Shown: positions 47,732-60,635, counted from the stretch's first letter. The stretch: 64,000 nucleotides of DNA from Colius striatus (GCF_028858725.1 NC_084767.1:919501-983500); one strand, 5' to 3'. Program-made: numbers and translations. The notes: generated from the sequence alone by a model not told the origin.

Positions 47732-50700
47732 CTCTAATAAACAGGAAAGCACTGTGTGGAAAATCAACTATAACTGCCAGGGTTTCACGGTGAAATACTC
47801 TGCTGTGAAGATGCCAGAAGCCATGGAGATGTCCTAAATTCTGCTGATGTGTGTGTGTTCCCTGGCAGACTTCAGCCAGTGCCTCGTGGGAGCATGTCTG
47901 AGTTTCCAAGGCCAGGCTTGGGCACAGTGCACTGTGCACCCTTTCCTTTGCATCTGCTCCTTCACTGAGTGCTTTGAGAGAGCCGGGGGGATAAAATCCT
48001 ACAAATCTTGGTTTGGTACCATAGAACAGATTTAAATGGGAATAACAGTCAGTTATAAAACGACCCACATTTGGCAGTGGGGTTGAAACCATTCAGCAGC
48101 TTGTAGTGGCACCATAATCCATCACTTTGTTCTTCTCCAGAGCTGTGATTTGTCGTAGAGAGCTCTTTCTTACCCTTCATTTTTTGCAGAAAATCTTCAT
48201 CTTCACTTCCTGACTTCCTTCTCCTCCTCTGGCTAATTTTCTCTGGGAAGGTTTCCTCCCTGTCTCTGACAGATGATGACCTAGATATGGTGCATCTTTT
48301 CTGGAGAAAGCAGCTGAGCTGATTCTGCTATTCTCCATGCTGTTCAAAGCTAGGCATGGTTCAGCAGAACTCAACCACTTTGCCCTGGAGAGTAAATCCC
48401 AGGCTCCGAGATGCATCTTTACTGTCGTGTTTTGTGCTCTGCAGAATGAAGTGCCTGTCAGGATTTCTTGTGAGCTGTGGGGATGAGATGATACTCTCCA
48501 CCTCACTTCAGCATGCTGACAAGTCACTAACCATTAAGTGCTGACTGGGTCAATTTAATTTGGCTTGTGTCTTGTTGGTATCTTATCCCATGAGAAATCA
48601 GAGCCCCCTCTTATTTTGCAGTACTGGATGCTGTATGTAACTACTGTGAGCTGTGATTTGTCTTGCAGGAAAAAATGGTCTGGGTAGCTGAGACAAGAGG
48701 GTAAGGAATAAAAATATGTGCCCTTTTCCATAGGGAATGTAAGGCAGAGAGGGAGGAGGAGCAGCCCTCCTTAGGGAGCTTCCTAGAAACCCTGACAACA
48801 ACTTTGAGGCTGCTGTGGACGTTGGGGGTGGTGCAGAAAGCAAGTGTGATGCTCCTGGGTTGAGATCTGTGATGTCTTTTTTTGACTGGGGGGAGTGTAA
48901 AATCAACTTTAATTGAACAGCACAGGCTTACTTTTGAAACAAATGTTTATTATTATTTGCTCTGGTACACAGTTTCTACATGGTCAGCACTCAGGTTCCC
49001 AGGCTTTTGACTCGGGATGTGAATGCCTTGTTCCTGCTTGTGGGGCTGGTGAGCAGGGGCTGGCGAGCTCCCGTGGGAGCAAGTGAAACCAAATGAGATG
49101 TTCAGTGAAAGAGGCAAATGGCACAAATCCAGGATGTCATCTGTAATTGTGTTTGTAATCCTTACCTTGCTGTGAAAGCCTCCGTGGAAGTGTGGACATA
49201 TGGGTTCCCCATTCAGTTGTTTTCAGGAGACATATTGTGAGTGGGTGAGTGGTTGATAGGATAGAAATAAGGAAACCAGAGTTCTCCTGAATGGTGAATC
49301 ACTTTTGGTTCTCCCATGAACAGAAGGCCTCTCTTTCAAGGTGACTTTATTAATTGGGCCCTTTATCATATCCTGCATCACAAGGGAAAGTGGAAAGCTA
49401 TCAGCAACTGTGTGTGGTCCTGACTACAGAAGAAACAGACAGCTACCATCTGCAAAACCGAGCACTTTCCATCAAAAATTAATTCAATTAGTCCAAGTTC
49501 TGTTAAGTAATACAACTAGATCTCCCTGGTACCTCCCAAGAGGAGCACGTTCTAAGACAAGTGCACCTGGAGACCATATTTGGGAATGAGACAATTATTA
49601 GCTTAATTCAGTCATCAAATTAATTTTACAGGAGTGGCAAATGCCAGTTGCTGGAGGAGGTGGTAGTGGTGCATAGCACACAGCCCGCTCTGGCTCCAGC
49701 GGGACTGTGGTGGAGGCAGCGAGAGGACAGACAGATTGCCCGTGCTGTCTCACCCCTGGCCGTGGCCAGAACACCCTTAGCTAGCAGCAGCCCCCTTACT
49801 CTGTTCTCCCCATACTTTTCTAGATGGGGTTTTTATAGTGCTCTCAGCACAATAGTGTGGGAGGGCAGCTTCCTTAGCTGCCACAGCTGTTGTATGGCAT
49901 GAGCCACAGAGACTGCGAGCTGGCCAGGGCTCCTGGAAAACAACTTGCTTCTCAGCTACTGAAGAGAAGTTGTCGTGACGCCTAAAGAAGAGTCTGATGG
50001 TAGATAGTTTGACTGCAGCCCTGAGCATCGCTGTGAAATGCATTAAGTGACCTGTCACATGCAGTTTGCTGTTTTGCTCCTCCTCTGCCCTGGAGACAAC
50101 TGTGTGCAAGATGAGTTATTTGTAGTGGTAGGAGTTTTTCAACCAACCTTACACCTTTCTGTCTGCTGGAGGAAGTGGGCTGAGGTGTGGAGGTGCTTGA
50201 AGCAGAGAGTGTAGTGATGGTCCTTTAATCACACAAAAGCTGTTTTACTTCATGGGCTCTGACTAGTTCCTGAGAAGATGCTGCCTTCTGTGCCTAATTC
50301 TACAAAATAAATGTGCCTTCCATATTGTGGCTGTTCCACCAAAACCAGGGTAACTGCTGATGTAGTTACAAATGGTGCAGGCTTGCACCTGCTTTGGTTT
50401 CTAACCAGTTGCTTGCCAGAACACCTGGAAAAGCCACGTGCAAGTGAGGTATGCTTGTTTGTTTTTTAAAGTTTGTTCACTCTAGAAGTCAAATATGACT
50501 TTGAAATACAGTCATGGATACTTCACTGACCCCAGTATGGTATCTGTCTGTCTGTAGAACAGTCTGACAAGTGCAAAACTACAGATATAGCTAAAAGGTA
50601 TTCTCTAGTCATTTAAAATCAATATAAATATTTTAGCTCACAAATTACTAGAACAAGGGGAGACCATGCCCCCTGCAATTGTCAGACTTACTCTAGAACT

Positions 50701-52416
50701 GAGAGGTTCTCTTCCAGATAAAGTATCCTAGGATTTACCCCTTATTTTGTTAGAGATAAACCTACTCAGTCATCCTTGCAGACAGTTTGATAGGTACAGA
50801 AACACATGTATGCAAATTTTTGCCTTTTATTTCTTTTCTTGCTTGTTCTGCATCTCACTCTGATAAAAGAATTGGAACTGGGTTTAAATATTTCCATTTC
50901 AGTGTCCATACCAACTGCACTGCCTTCCTGAGAAGATGCCTTTTTCTAGGCTCGTGTTTCCCTCTACCAGTGGATGTATTTGTTCCAGCTATACTTGGTG
51001 TCTCCTAAATTTGATTGATTTCTTGAGTTCCCTTACCTGCTGACAGACCATTTCTGTTTGATGCCTAAATTTTTCATCGTTGCTTTTCAGGAGGCATTTT
51101 GTTTTCTGCCTCGAGCTTTCAGCTATATTTTAGCATTGGTGTAAGGTTCAAGTACTAGTTATATTCTGTTTCAATCTGTCCAGCGTTGATCCACGTCCCT
51201 CCTGTTCACAAAGTGATTGCTTTGGCTGGACTTCAATCTCCTTGTATTTATGTCTCTTTGCAGGCTTCTCTGTGTGCTTGGTGGGTTGCCTTCTTGAAAT
51301 GCTTTCTGCCACCACAGTATTTCTTGATATCTGAGCTCCAAGGATTAGATATACACGTGTGTAGCCCCTACTGACTTGCATTGGTTTTCTGTGAGATGGG
51401 TTATACTGTTTTTGTGATGAGAGCACCTGCTTTAAGAAGCAGAGCCACCCGAATCTGTTTTCCCCCATGTTTGACAGTTGAGGGTGACTTTTTTTTCTTT
51501 TACTGGTGTACATGGTTACTTCAGACAAAGTGACTTGAGATCTTTGAGTGATGGACAAAAAGAAACTTCTTTTGTTTTGACTATCTTTAATTGGTTAAGT
51601 GAAAGTAACTCAGCACTGTAGACTTTCTTCATTCTTCCATGCATTAAAGTCTTAGATCCAGGTGTGCAGTCAGAGATGTGATAGCATGACCTTAACGTGT
51701 TCAGAACATTTAGTTTTGTAACTATGGCTGTCCAGCATCCCGATCCAGGCTTGAAGTGAAATAAGACTAAAGGGAGCACTTTGAGGTAAATATTAGGTAC
51801 TTTATCTGAGGAGTTTATCCATCCACATGATTGCCATTAACAGTAATGATGGTTGTGAATCTATGTTCCTACGCATCAGGTTGCACAATCACCCCTTTGG
51901 TGCTATGAGAACATCTCTTGAGGTTCCCTCCTCGCTTTTTGCCATAAGCCAGAGAACCTGCCTCTTCTCCAGAGCCCTCCCATGGGATTCACTTTACCAC
52001 TCTCTTGTAATGGGTCTCATCTGAGGTATTTCATCAGTATTTAACGTAAGGAGGAGATCTAAATAATCCTGCCAAGTCACAATAATGAATACTGGAAGGG
52101 ACAATAAAAAGTAAATATGCGACAGTTTCCTCTTGGGTACCCAATACACAGAGTGAGGCTCTGTCATGTTCACTTGCATCCCCTGCATGTGTTTTAAGTG
52201 ACCACTTCTGTATCTGCAGGAACAGTTTCTACTGACAATTTAGTTACCCACATACAATTTGGTCACTTCAGCAGCAGGAACTGCTGGAGACTGCCAGACT
52301 CTCTGCCCAGGGAGCTAATCTGTCCATCTGAGGTGAAGAGTGGTGCCTATCAGTTGATCTGTGTGCAGCAGGAGCTGCCGAGGGGTACCTCTAGTGAAAG
52401 GTGTCCTTGTCTGTGT
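47732..52416. other. Intergenic, no gene recognised
   Basis: No coding exon or RNA gene is supported. A short AT-rich patch with TAAT cores lies at 49,585-49,635 (acaattattagcttaattcag). Confidence 0.45.
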
Positions 52417-52481
52417 CAGAGGGGTTGCACTAGGTGACCTTTAAAGATCCCTTACCATCCAAAACATTCTGTGATCTCCAG
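52417..52481 (+). mobile_element. Short CR1 3' end remnant
   Basis: ggggttgcactaggtgaccttt, agatcccttaccatcc and cattctgtgatctcc follow the CR1 3' consensus with several changes. Plus orientation, about 65 bp. Confidence 0.7.
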
Positions 52482-55400
52482 CGCTGTCCAGAATTTCCAC
52501 TCTCATAGTGGTCAGTGGCTTTGTTGTGAAGTGGTCCATTGCCTCCAGGCACAGATTAGCTGGGAAATTGCTGGACCACCCAGGGCAGTGAGGACTGAAT
52601 GCACATAGACAGTCATGTCCCCGTTGTTGGAATTTCTTGCTTAGATTCCCATTCTTACTTTAATGCCACAGACCTCATTTTATATTCTGATTTTCATATC
52701 TATTAGGAAAGTGGAAGAAACTTGGTGTGTGTGTGTCTGTGGGGTTACAGCATTAGGAGAAGCCCCTTTGCTTTCTTTAAAGGCTGTAAAATAAGCTGGT
52801 GCCCTGCTCTTGTCTGACACTTTGGCTCAGCATGATTTCTTTTCTGGGTGAATTAACCTGTGTTGAACTTGATCATCAGCAACTAGATGGTTTCAGGTCT
52901 TTGCCAAGTCTTTTGTTAAAATTCATCATTTGTTCATACCATTAGTGACTGCACCCATGTAAGATGAACTGGTGGCTTTTACCTGGAGTGACTAAGCCTT
53001 GTGCAGGGAAAGTTGCAGAATTGAATGTGGATGATTCCCCTCTGCTTCCTTGCATTCCTGATCAGACCTGGGAGTCACTTGTACTCTTCTGCAATGAATT
53101 TTAATACAGTGGTGCTTTTGATCAAAGCAGAGGAGGCATGACACTGTAGTGAGAGAGATCACAGCAAACACAGTCCATAGTTTCACGTGCTTTTTTCTTT
53201 ATGGTTTTTTTCCCTTTTGCTGATCCTTTCCTATCGCCCAGCACTGATGAGATGTGGCACTTTAATGCTGCTAACAATATTTGATGTTCTCAGCTTGCTG
53301 GTTTTGCTGGGGAATACCAATATTCCATCTGGAGCCACGTGGCATAGAAGAGCTCAAGTGACCTGTTGACCTGCCAATAGCTGTAGGGCTCAGTGAGGCT
53401 TTGCATGCCTAGAGTTGAGCAGAGAGACAAGGAGTCAGAACGTAAGCTTTGTTTTACCAGATGATTTCTCAAACACCATTTAAGCCTTCCTTATTTTTGT
53501 TTCAACCTGTTGGTCAGGCTTGGCTTGACCAACACAGTCTGATCCTTGTGTATGTGCTGGAATGGTGCTGAAAGACCACATGGTTCTGCTGAATCCAGAG
53601 CTTGGACCAGAAGCATGATCCAATTTGGCATTTGAATTCCTGTTTTGTTACAGATATGTCCCTTCTGTTTGGCTCTAGATGTGATGAGAGGGAGCCTGAC
53701 TATAGGAAACTCTGTCAGTAGGAGGGGATTTTTGCCTTTGGGATGTCCAGGGCAGCTTCATGCTGGCTATGCTCTGCTTCACAGCACTGGGACTAAACTA
53801 TCTTTGATGCAATCTGCTAAACCCTTTTGTGGTACACCTTGAAAGGACCTGACCCCAGCTGCAGTTTTCTTGCCCACTTAAGCATGTTTACTTAGCTTTG
53901 CCAAAAAGATGGTGCATGAAAATTGCTTTTATTGCCAGGAAGAAGTTTGCAATAAAACCTGTCTCCTTGGGTGCACTAATTCTATTTTACGAAGAAAGAA
54001 CATATTGTTTTAATTAATCATATGAAAGCAAAATTAGCATGATTATGTGAAAGGTGCTGTAAATCATTCTGATCCACATCATTGAACAAAGAGCACTTAG
54101 TTATTCTGGAGTTGTTAAAGATTTTTATCTACCCAAGTGAAAATTCAATTAGCACAAACCAGTCTCATATAAAACTAAGGATTCTGACTGTAGGAAAAAA
54201 CTTTGTGTGTGAATACCACCTTGTGCCAGTTTGATAAATTACTGTAATTAACTGTATCCCACGCAAGCTAAACAAAATTTACAGGAGTGGTGTTGTACAA
54301 AAGGAATATCTTCTCTCTCCTTCTTAGGTAGAAATTCGAATAGTCTCCATAATATCGTCCTGAGCATCCTGTTGTACGTCAAGGTAAAAAAATATACTGC
54401 TGACAAATGCAGACAGCTCTGAAACTCATTGCTTTGGGTGTTTGGCTTTTCCCCCCCTCCTGCTGCATTATCAACAGGCACTGCACTTAACATGTTTCAA
54501 TTAAGCAACTCAAATTCAATTAGTTTACCCAAGACATTAGTAGCGATAGACAAACTAAGAAAGAAATGAGATTGCTTAGAAAAAACCCTGTATTCCTATT
54601 CCAGGTCTATCAGGGAGACTTGCAGAGGTATTGAAGAAAGGGGCAGAAATGGTGAATATGGCAAGTTGTGCCAGAATCCATCATCTTAATGGAAAAATAA
54701 CCGTACAAATAAACGGATTTGTTCTTGGACACATCTCTCCTCACCTGTTAATTGTATTTGTCAGGTTTTGGCTGAATTCTCCTCCTGTAAGGAAAAACTG
54801 CTGCCAGTGTTTGCAGGGTCAGGCTCTTTGCTGGTATGTGTATGCAGTGACATACTGATACAGGGCTCTGGTTCGAGGCTGATTCCGTGTTACTGCCATC
54901 CTGTGCTGCTCTTCGTTTGCTCAATAAGGTGTTTTGCAAGACAAATAGTAGTGGCATGTTCTAGTCAGAGCAGTCAAACAAAGTTGAAGTGGCAGTTTTA
55001 AAGTGTTTTAATATCCAAGGGAAGGTTTTCTGACTTCTGTGTAGAGGGGATTAGGCAGAACATGGAGTGTCTCATAGCCAGATATAACTGTGGGGAAGAT
55101 GATCATTATTATGCCCAAAGATTTGAGCCTGGGCAAGCCCCAAAGATATTGGAGAATAGTCTGTTGTGGACTGGCCTGTGTCTATCAATGAAGACCATCT
55201 TTCAGGGTCATGAATAGAATTGCTACATGCTCTTGCTGGAAATATAGCTGTTCAATGTATGATTAGGCAGTGTCTTGGTCCTCTTGTCATGAGCAGTCTT
55301 TCCCTCATAGAAACAGGAATGATAATGGGACAAAACTGTACAATCTGAAGGAAAGAGAGGGAGTGTGTGAAGCCTTTGTGTTTGGATGCTTGGCTGTGAA

Positions 55401-56984
55401 ATGTGTCCCCTCTCTTGTTTCAGATGTTTCCTTTGATTGGATTTTTGAGGTAATTTCAACTTCCTTTCAAATTTAACTTGTCAGATCCAAATTTAACTTA
55501 CATTTGAATCTAGAAATGGCCCTGTTTGCCAAAAGTGACACACATTAAAGATCTTGGCCTGTGCAGCAGTGCCACCCAAGCTATCTGACTTAAAGGGTCA
55601 CTCTTGCTTTTTGGACTGAAAACAAAATACCTGAACAGAAGTAAAGCCTTGAAACATAAAAAGGACTGGTGTGTGTCCCTGGACTCCTAACCCTGCAACT
55701 AAACCTTATGGCAGGCCTTGGCATGTATGTAAATCAAAAGAATAAGCTTTCTGGGTAAGGTCCCTGTGCAGCCATACCCGCTGTGCTGATGACCCCTGTT
55801 TGATTCAGAGAGGGGTAAAATCCTTCCGGGCTGCAAAATTGTTGGCATGGCTTTCTGTACCACTTGAAAGTGCCTTGGACATCTCCCAGACATGGAATGA
55901 CCTGGTCTGGTTCTATTTCTATTACAGCTGAAACATTGGGAGCCCTGGGGGTCAGATCCTCAGCTGCAATAAATGAGCATTGCTCTGATTACAGTCACAG
56001 GTCTCTGCCAGTCGGCATCAGCTGAGGAGCTGGTGTCTGCTTCTTAGAGGCAAATATGGGCAAACGTGACTGTGTAGGAAATAGGACACAAATGGCTGTA
56101 GATTTAGGCATGGAAGTAAAAGTGTGGCGTGAGGAGGAGAGGATGACAGCAAACACTTGAAGCAGCTATCACTGCAGTTTAGATTATTTGAGGGACAGCA
56201 CTTACACAAAGCACAAGTGGAAGTTCTGTCTTTGTGGCTAAAGCTATGTTTAAGCCCACTCCCTCAGAGGTGAACACAAAGGAACTTCATTTTTCTGCTT
56301 CCCCCCTCACCTCTGAAAACAAAACCTCAGTGAGCAGACCCCCATGCTGTCCAGGGTCTGTTTGGATGTAACTGCTACGCTCGCTGCACAACTCCCTGAC
56401 CCACAGCAGCTCTGCATCTCTTTCCAGAGCAAATTGCTGTTTCTCAGCAGCTCGCTTTCCCTGCCAGTTTAATTTTGAGACAGTTGGATTTCAGGCTTCC
56501 TCCTTTTAATCCCCACTTATTTCTTTAGACAGAAACGGTCAACCGCTCTGGGGCGAGGAGGATTAGTGGATGTGCTGTGTGCCTTTGTGGTGAGTGGTCT
56601 CTCGGTGTGGGAAAGACACCAGCATGTTTCCTCCTGGTGCCAGATTAGCTCTGCCAGTCCCTGCTGAGTGAGGAAATGGGTCATTGCTAATGTTGTTTAA
56701 TTTTGTTTCTCTGAGATGGGCTGTGGCTGCCTTAGGTCCAGCTAGCTCACATATATTCAGTTTGTTACTCGTAAAAGCCTCTGTGCCTTTCAACAGCAGG
56801 ATGACAGTGGTGCCGCTTCTACAGAGCTGAAGTGGGTCAGTTGGGGGTTTCTTCCCTTGTGAGATGTCAGCCTGCATTCCTGGCCAAGACAAAAGTTCAT
56901 TTTACCCGAGTAAGTCTCACTGGATTGAGAACTGCATCTGTTACCCTCTTCTTGCTTCAAGCCCACAATGGTACATGTGAAACA
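52482..56984. other. Intergenic; possible regulatory AT-rich block at 53,985-54,165
   Basis: No coding exon is recognised. Positions 53,985-54,165 carry ttttaattaatcatatg, attagcatgattatg, a SOX/TCF-like attgaacaaagag and attcaattagcac. A second patch at 54,490-54,530 has caattaagcaactcaaattc. A conserved enhancer is possible but untested. Confidence 0.4.
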
Positions 56985-57550
56985 GGCAGCTATGCAGCCA
57001 CCTGCCTTACCTATCCCAGGCTCAGGGCAAGACACAGGCAGCTATGCAGCCACCTGCCTTACCTATCCCAGGCTCAGGGCAAGACACAGGCAGCTATGCA
57101 GCCACCTGCCTTACCTATCCCAGGCTCAGGACAAGACACAGGCAGCTATGCAGCCACCTGCCTTACCTATCCCAGGCTCAGGGCAAGACACAGGCAGCTA
57201 TGCAGCCACCTGCCTTACCTATCCCAGGCTCAGGGCAAGACACAGGCAGCTATGCAGCCAGCTGCCTTACCTATCCCAGGCTCAGGGCAAGACACAGGCA
57301 GCTATGCAGCCACCTGCCTTACCTATCCCAGGCTCAGGACAAGACACAGGCAGCTATGCAGCCACCTGCCTTACCTATCCCAGGCTCAGGGCAAGACACA
57401 GGCAGCTATGCAGCCACCTGCCTTACCTATCCCAGGCTCAGGGCAAGACACAGGCAGCTATGCAGCCACCTGCCTTACCTATCCCAGGCTCAGGGCAAGA
57501 CACAGGCAGCTATGCAGCCACCTGCCTTACCTATCCCAGGCTCAGGGCAA
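56985..57550 (+). repeat. Minisatellite, 52-bp unit, about 10.9 copies
   Basis: Copies start at 56,985 and then every 52 bp up to 57,505. The unit is ggcagctatgcagccacctg followed by ccttacctatcccaggctca and gggcaagacaca. The copies are nearly identical: copies 3 and 7 read caggacaag instead of cagggcaag, and copy 6 reads cagctg for cacctg. Because 52 is not a multiple of three and the unit lacks stops, all three forward frames stay open across it; this is not evidence of coding. Confidence 0.97.
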
Positions 57551-59878
57551 AGTTTTGGCGAATAATTTTGTTAATTACCCCTTTAATGAAGTCTGTTCCC
57601 TTCGTTGACTTCTGAGTGCTTTTGGACGTGCTGTCTCTCTAAATGAGAAAAGGTAGGTCTAACAACTTGCTGGCTTTTGTGCAGATGAGGAACACAAAAT
57701 ATTTCTCTGGAAGTAAAAAGGCTGGGGTAAGAAGCAGCGAGTTTTGGATTTTCTTTTCCTCCAGCTCAAGACTTTACAAGTATGTTACTAAAAATGTCAA
57801 TTGTAGAGGGTCTCTGTAGTGTCTCTGCCTCCTGTGTGCTCACAAATCCCTATGTGGGTAGCAGCAGATGACAGTGGCTCTGTCTGACGTGTGCCAACCT
57901 CTCCTTTTCCATGGGACAGGAAACTTAGGGCTGTAACCAAGTCAGTCCCATAGTTCTGGTGGTCGTTGCCTGAGTCCTTGTGCTCAAAATGCTGTGCCAA
58001 CCCACACAAGAGTCTGTCCTCCCTGTTAGCTGAAAAGCAGTGTCAAAGCATGCCATGGCTGCCCTCCCCAACTTTTGCACTGATTCAGTCAGTCCCGTAT
58101 GGAGTAGTTTGTTCATCCTTTCCTCTTTGCCCTCCTCCCTTACATTTTCTTGGTCTGTTTTCTGAACAAACATTAACTGACATAATTTTACTGGCTGTCA
58201 GGCTATGGTGGAGTTTGACTAGTCTCTTTTTACTTTGTGAAATTAATTGGATATAGATAGATTTAAGTGACTGTGGCAGTCGGCAATGAAATATTATGTT
58301 CTCATTAGCCAGAACAATACAGTTGCTCTGCTGTAATCTGCAGGATCTCCTCAGAGTCAGAGATGGATGCGAGTGAGAGGAGAGGAAGTTTTGCAGTGAC
58401 CTCTTGCCAAGAGGGGTGGTGATGGGAAGGTCACTTGTCATCAATATGCCTTCTGCAGAAAGGGCATCCTTCTTGGTCAGAGCTATGGATCGTGGCTGGG
58501 AGGCTGTTCCTGGCTTTCAGGAGCAGAGTCAGCACTTTTGGTGCATTTCCAATGTATTTGGCTGTCCTTGCCTTCCCATTGTTAATGGGTTCCCTTCCCT
58601 GTTGCTGCAAGCTTCCACTGGAAGGCAAAAATTGTTCCTCCTTTTACAGACAAAGAAGGCTAGAGGGGAAAGGAAGAAGTAACAGAAAAAATCAAATGGA
58701 ACAGAAGAACAAGCGACTGTCTATGTAGCAAAGTGGGACTGAGTCTGTCCCAATGTTGAGGTTGGTGTGTTCGGGCATGTGGGATTTTCAGAGCTGCTTT
58801 TTTATAATGACAAGTGCTTTCATGATAAAAATAAGACTTTCTGTTGTGATGAATAGAGAGCCAAATTTTATGTTAGAGTAAGGTAGGACTTCAATGTTGT
58901 GCTAGGTTTAATAGCCTAAAATATGGGTGCTGCAGACCCCACTTTTACATGCTTAGGGCTCAAACTTCCATGTGGAAATGGCTTTCATGGAGGCTAAATG
59001 GAAATCTTATATCTGAGAGAATGAGCTCTGCTTCAGCAGAGAGGATGAGTTGTCATGAATGTCAAGCTACAGCCTGTGAGCAGAAAGGTGATCGAATTCC
59101 TGGGAGACAAAGAGCTGGAGCTGTACTGACATGCATCTGGGGGCACAGATCTGGGGGTGGATGAGTCCCTTCTATAAATAATTGCAGAGGAATACAGCAC
59201 ACAGGATGCAAAGGACAGAAAACAATGCCAAGGACGAAAATGCACAGCTAGGGAATACGTTGAGAGAGTGGAATGAATCATAGTGAAAAACAGAACAGGG
59301 GAAGGTTCTGGGGTTACAGGAAATAATGATGCACCAATCCTGTAGAGAGCCTCGAATGAAAGGCGTTTGGTGAAAGTGCCTTGTAAACTGTGCACTGGAT
59401 TGAATTCCCACAGAAGCCCATGGGATTGCTCCTTTTTGTTTTAAGGAGTTTGTTTGAGTCTCACAGGCCACGTTGTGATCCCTTGCGCTTTCTGGAGTTT
59501 TTCTTGCTCGATGGGGCAAATACATCAATTGGTTTCAGTTGGACTGTTTGAGCACCAAGACTGAGAGTTAAGGCATTCCTGTTGTTGTTTAGGAACATAA
59601 GCTATCATGAGATCAAGAACTTCTTTGCCTACTAGCGTTTTAAAAAAGGTTTCTGTTACCAACACAGATAATATCCTCATGCAACACTGGGCAGGGCTGT
59701 AACTGGGGGCAGCAATTCGTTAAGGAAGGATGGTGAGCTAGAAGATAGAATCTGCAAACGTGTGGGGAACTCAGCAGATGTTTTCAGCTGAGAAATGAAG
59801 ACTGGTGGGGAGGAATTTGTCAAAGCAAGGCTCTCTAACCATTTTTTTTCAAAGTGGCAAAGAAAAATTCACCTAGAT
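57551..59878. other. Intergenic, no gene recognised
   Basis: Short frames without family motifs. No repeat tail or RNA gene is visible. Confidence 0.45.
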
Positions 59879-60630
59879 TAGAATCACAGAATGGTAGGGG
59901 TTGGAAGGGACATTTAGAGATCATCCAGTCCAATCCCCCTGCAGAAGCAGGGTCACCTAGATCAGGTTATATAGGAATTTGTCCAGGTGGGTCTTGAAGC
60001 CCTCCAAGGAAGGAGACTCCACAACCTCCCTGGGCAGCCTGTGCCAGGGCTCCCTCACTGAAACAGGGAAATAGTTTTTTCTTATGTTTAAGTGGAACTT
60101 TTTGTGTTCCAGCTTCATCCCATCACCCCTTGTCCTGTTGCTGGCTACTATAGAAAAAAGGGATGTCCCAACCTCCTGACACCCACCCTTTAGATATTTA
60201 TAAATGTTAATAAGATCTCCCCTCAGTCTCCTCTTCTCCAAACTAAACAGCCCCAGTTCCTGCAGCCTTTCCTGGTATGAAAAATGTTCCAGTCCCCTGA
60301 TCATCTTGGTGGCCCTGCACTGGCCTCTCTCCAGCAGTTCCCTGTCCCTCTTGAGCTGAGGAGCCCAGAACTGGACACAGGACTCCAGATGAGGCCTCAC
60401 CAGGGCAGAGTAGAGGTGTAGAAGAACCTCCCTTGACCTGCTGGCCACACTTTTCTTGATGCATCCCAGGCTGCCATTGGCCTTCTTGGCCACAAGGGCA
60501 CATTGCTGGCTCATATTTAGCTTATTATCAATCAGGACTCCCAGGTCTCTCTCTGCAGAGCTGCTCTTCTTGGTGGTCCCTGCTTCATCTTGGTGGCCCT
60601 GCACTGGGCTCTCTCCAGAAGTTCTCTGCA
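59879..60630 (-). mobile_element. CR1 LINE, 5'-truncated, about 750 bp, with intact ORF2 3' end
   Basis: The plus strand begins with tagaatcacagaatggtagg, the reverse complement of the CR1 3' tail. The element continues through the 3' UTR and the end of ORF2. Near its 5' end, 60,585-60,628 repeats the internal segment 60,301-60,344 with 41 of 44 bases identical. Confidence 0.92.
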
Positions 60631-60631
60631 T
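59957..60631 (-). pseudogene. CR1 ORF2 C-terminal fragment, 224 codons without a stop
   Basis: The frame encodes the end of the CR1 reverse transcriptase polyprotein, downstream of the catalytic core: [53 protein letters not shown] and the terminal [17 protein letters not shown]. The endonuclease and the catalytic palm are absent, so it is not functional. The first ~15 residues come from a shifted-frame copy of an internal segment. The open frame suggests a fairly recent insertion. Confidence 0.88.
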
Positions 60632-60635
60632 GACT

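Noticed and set aside
56985-57550. Array with CRISPR-like regularity
   Set aside because: The units abut with no unique spacers, the repeat is 52 bp, and the window is vertebrate nuclear DNA.
56832-57615. Frames of 258, 215 and 173 codons reading a repetitive peptide
   Set aside because: They are created by the 52-bp tandem array, which has no stop in any forward frame. All three frames are open at once, so none is favoured as coding.
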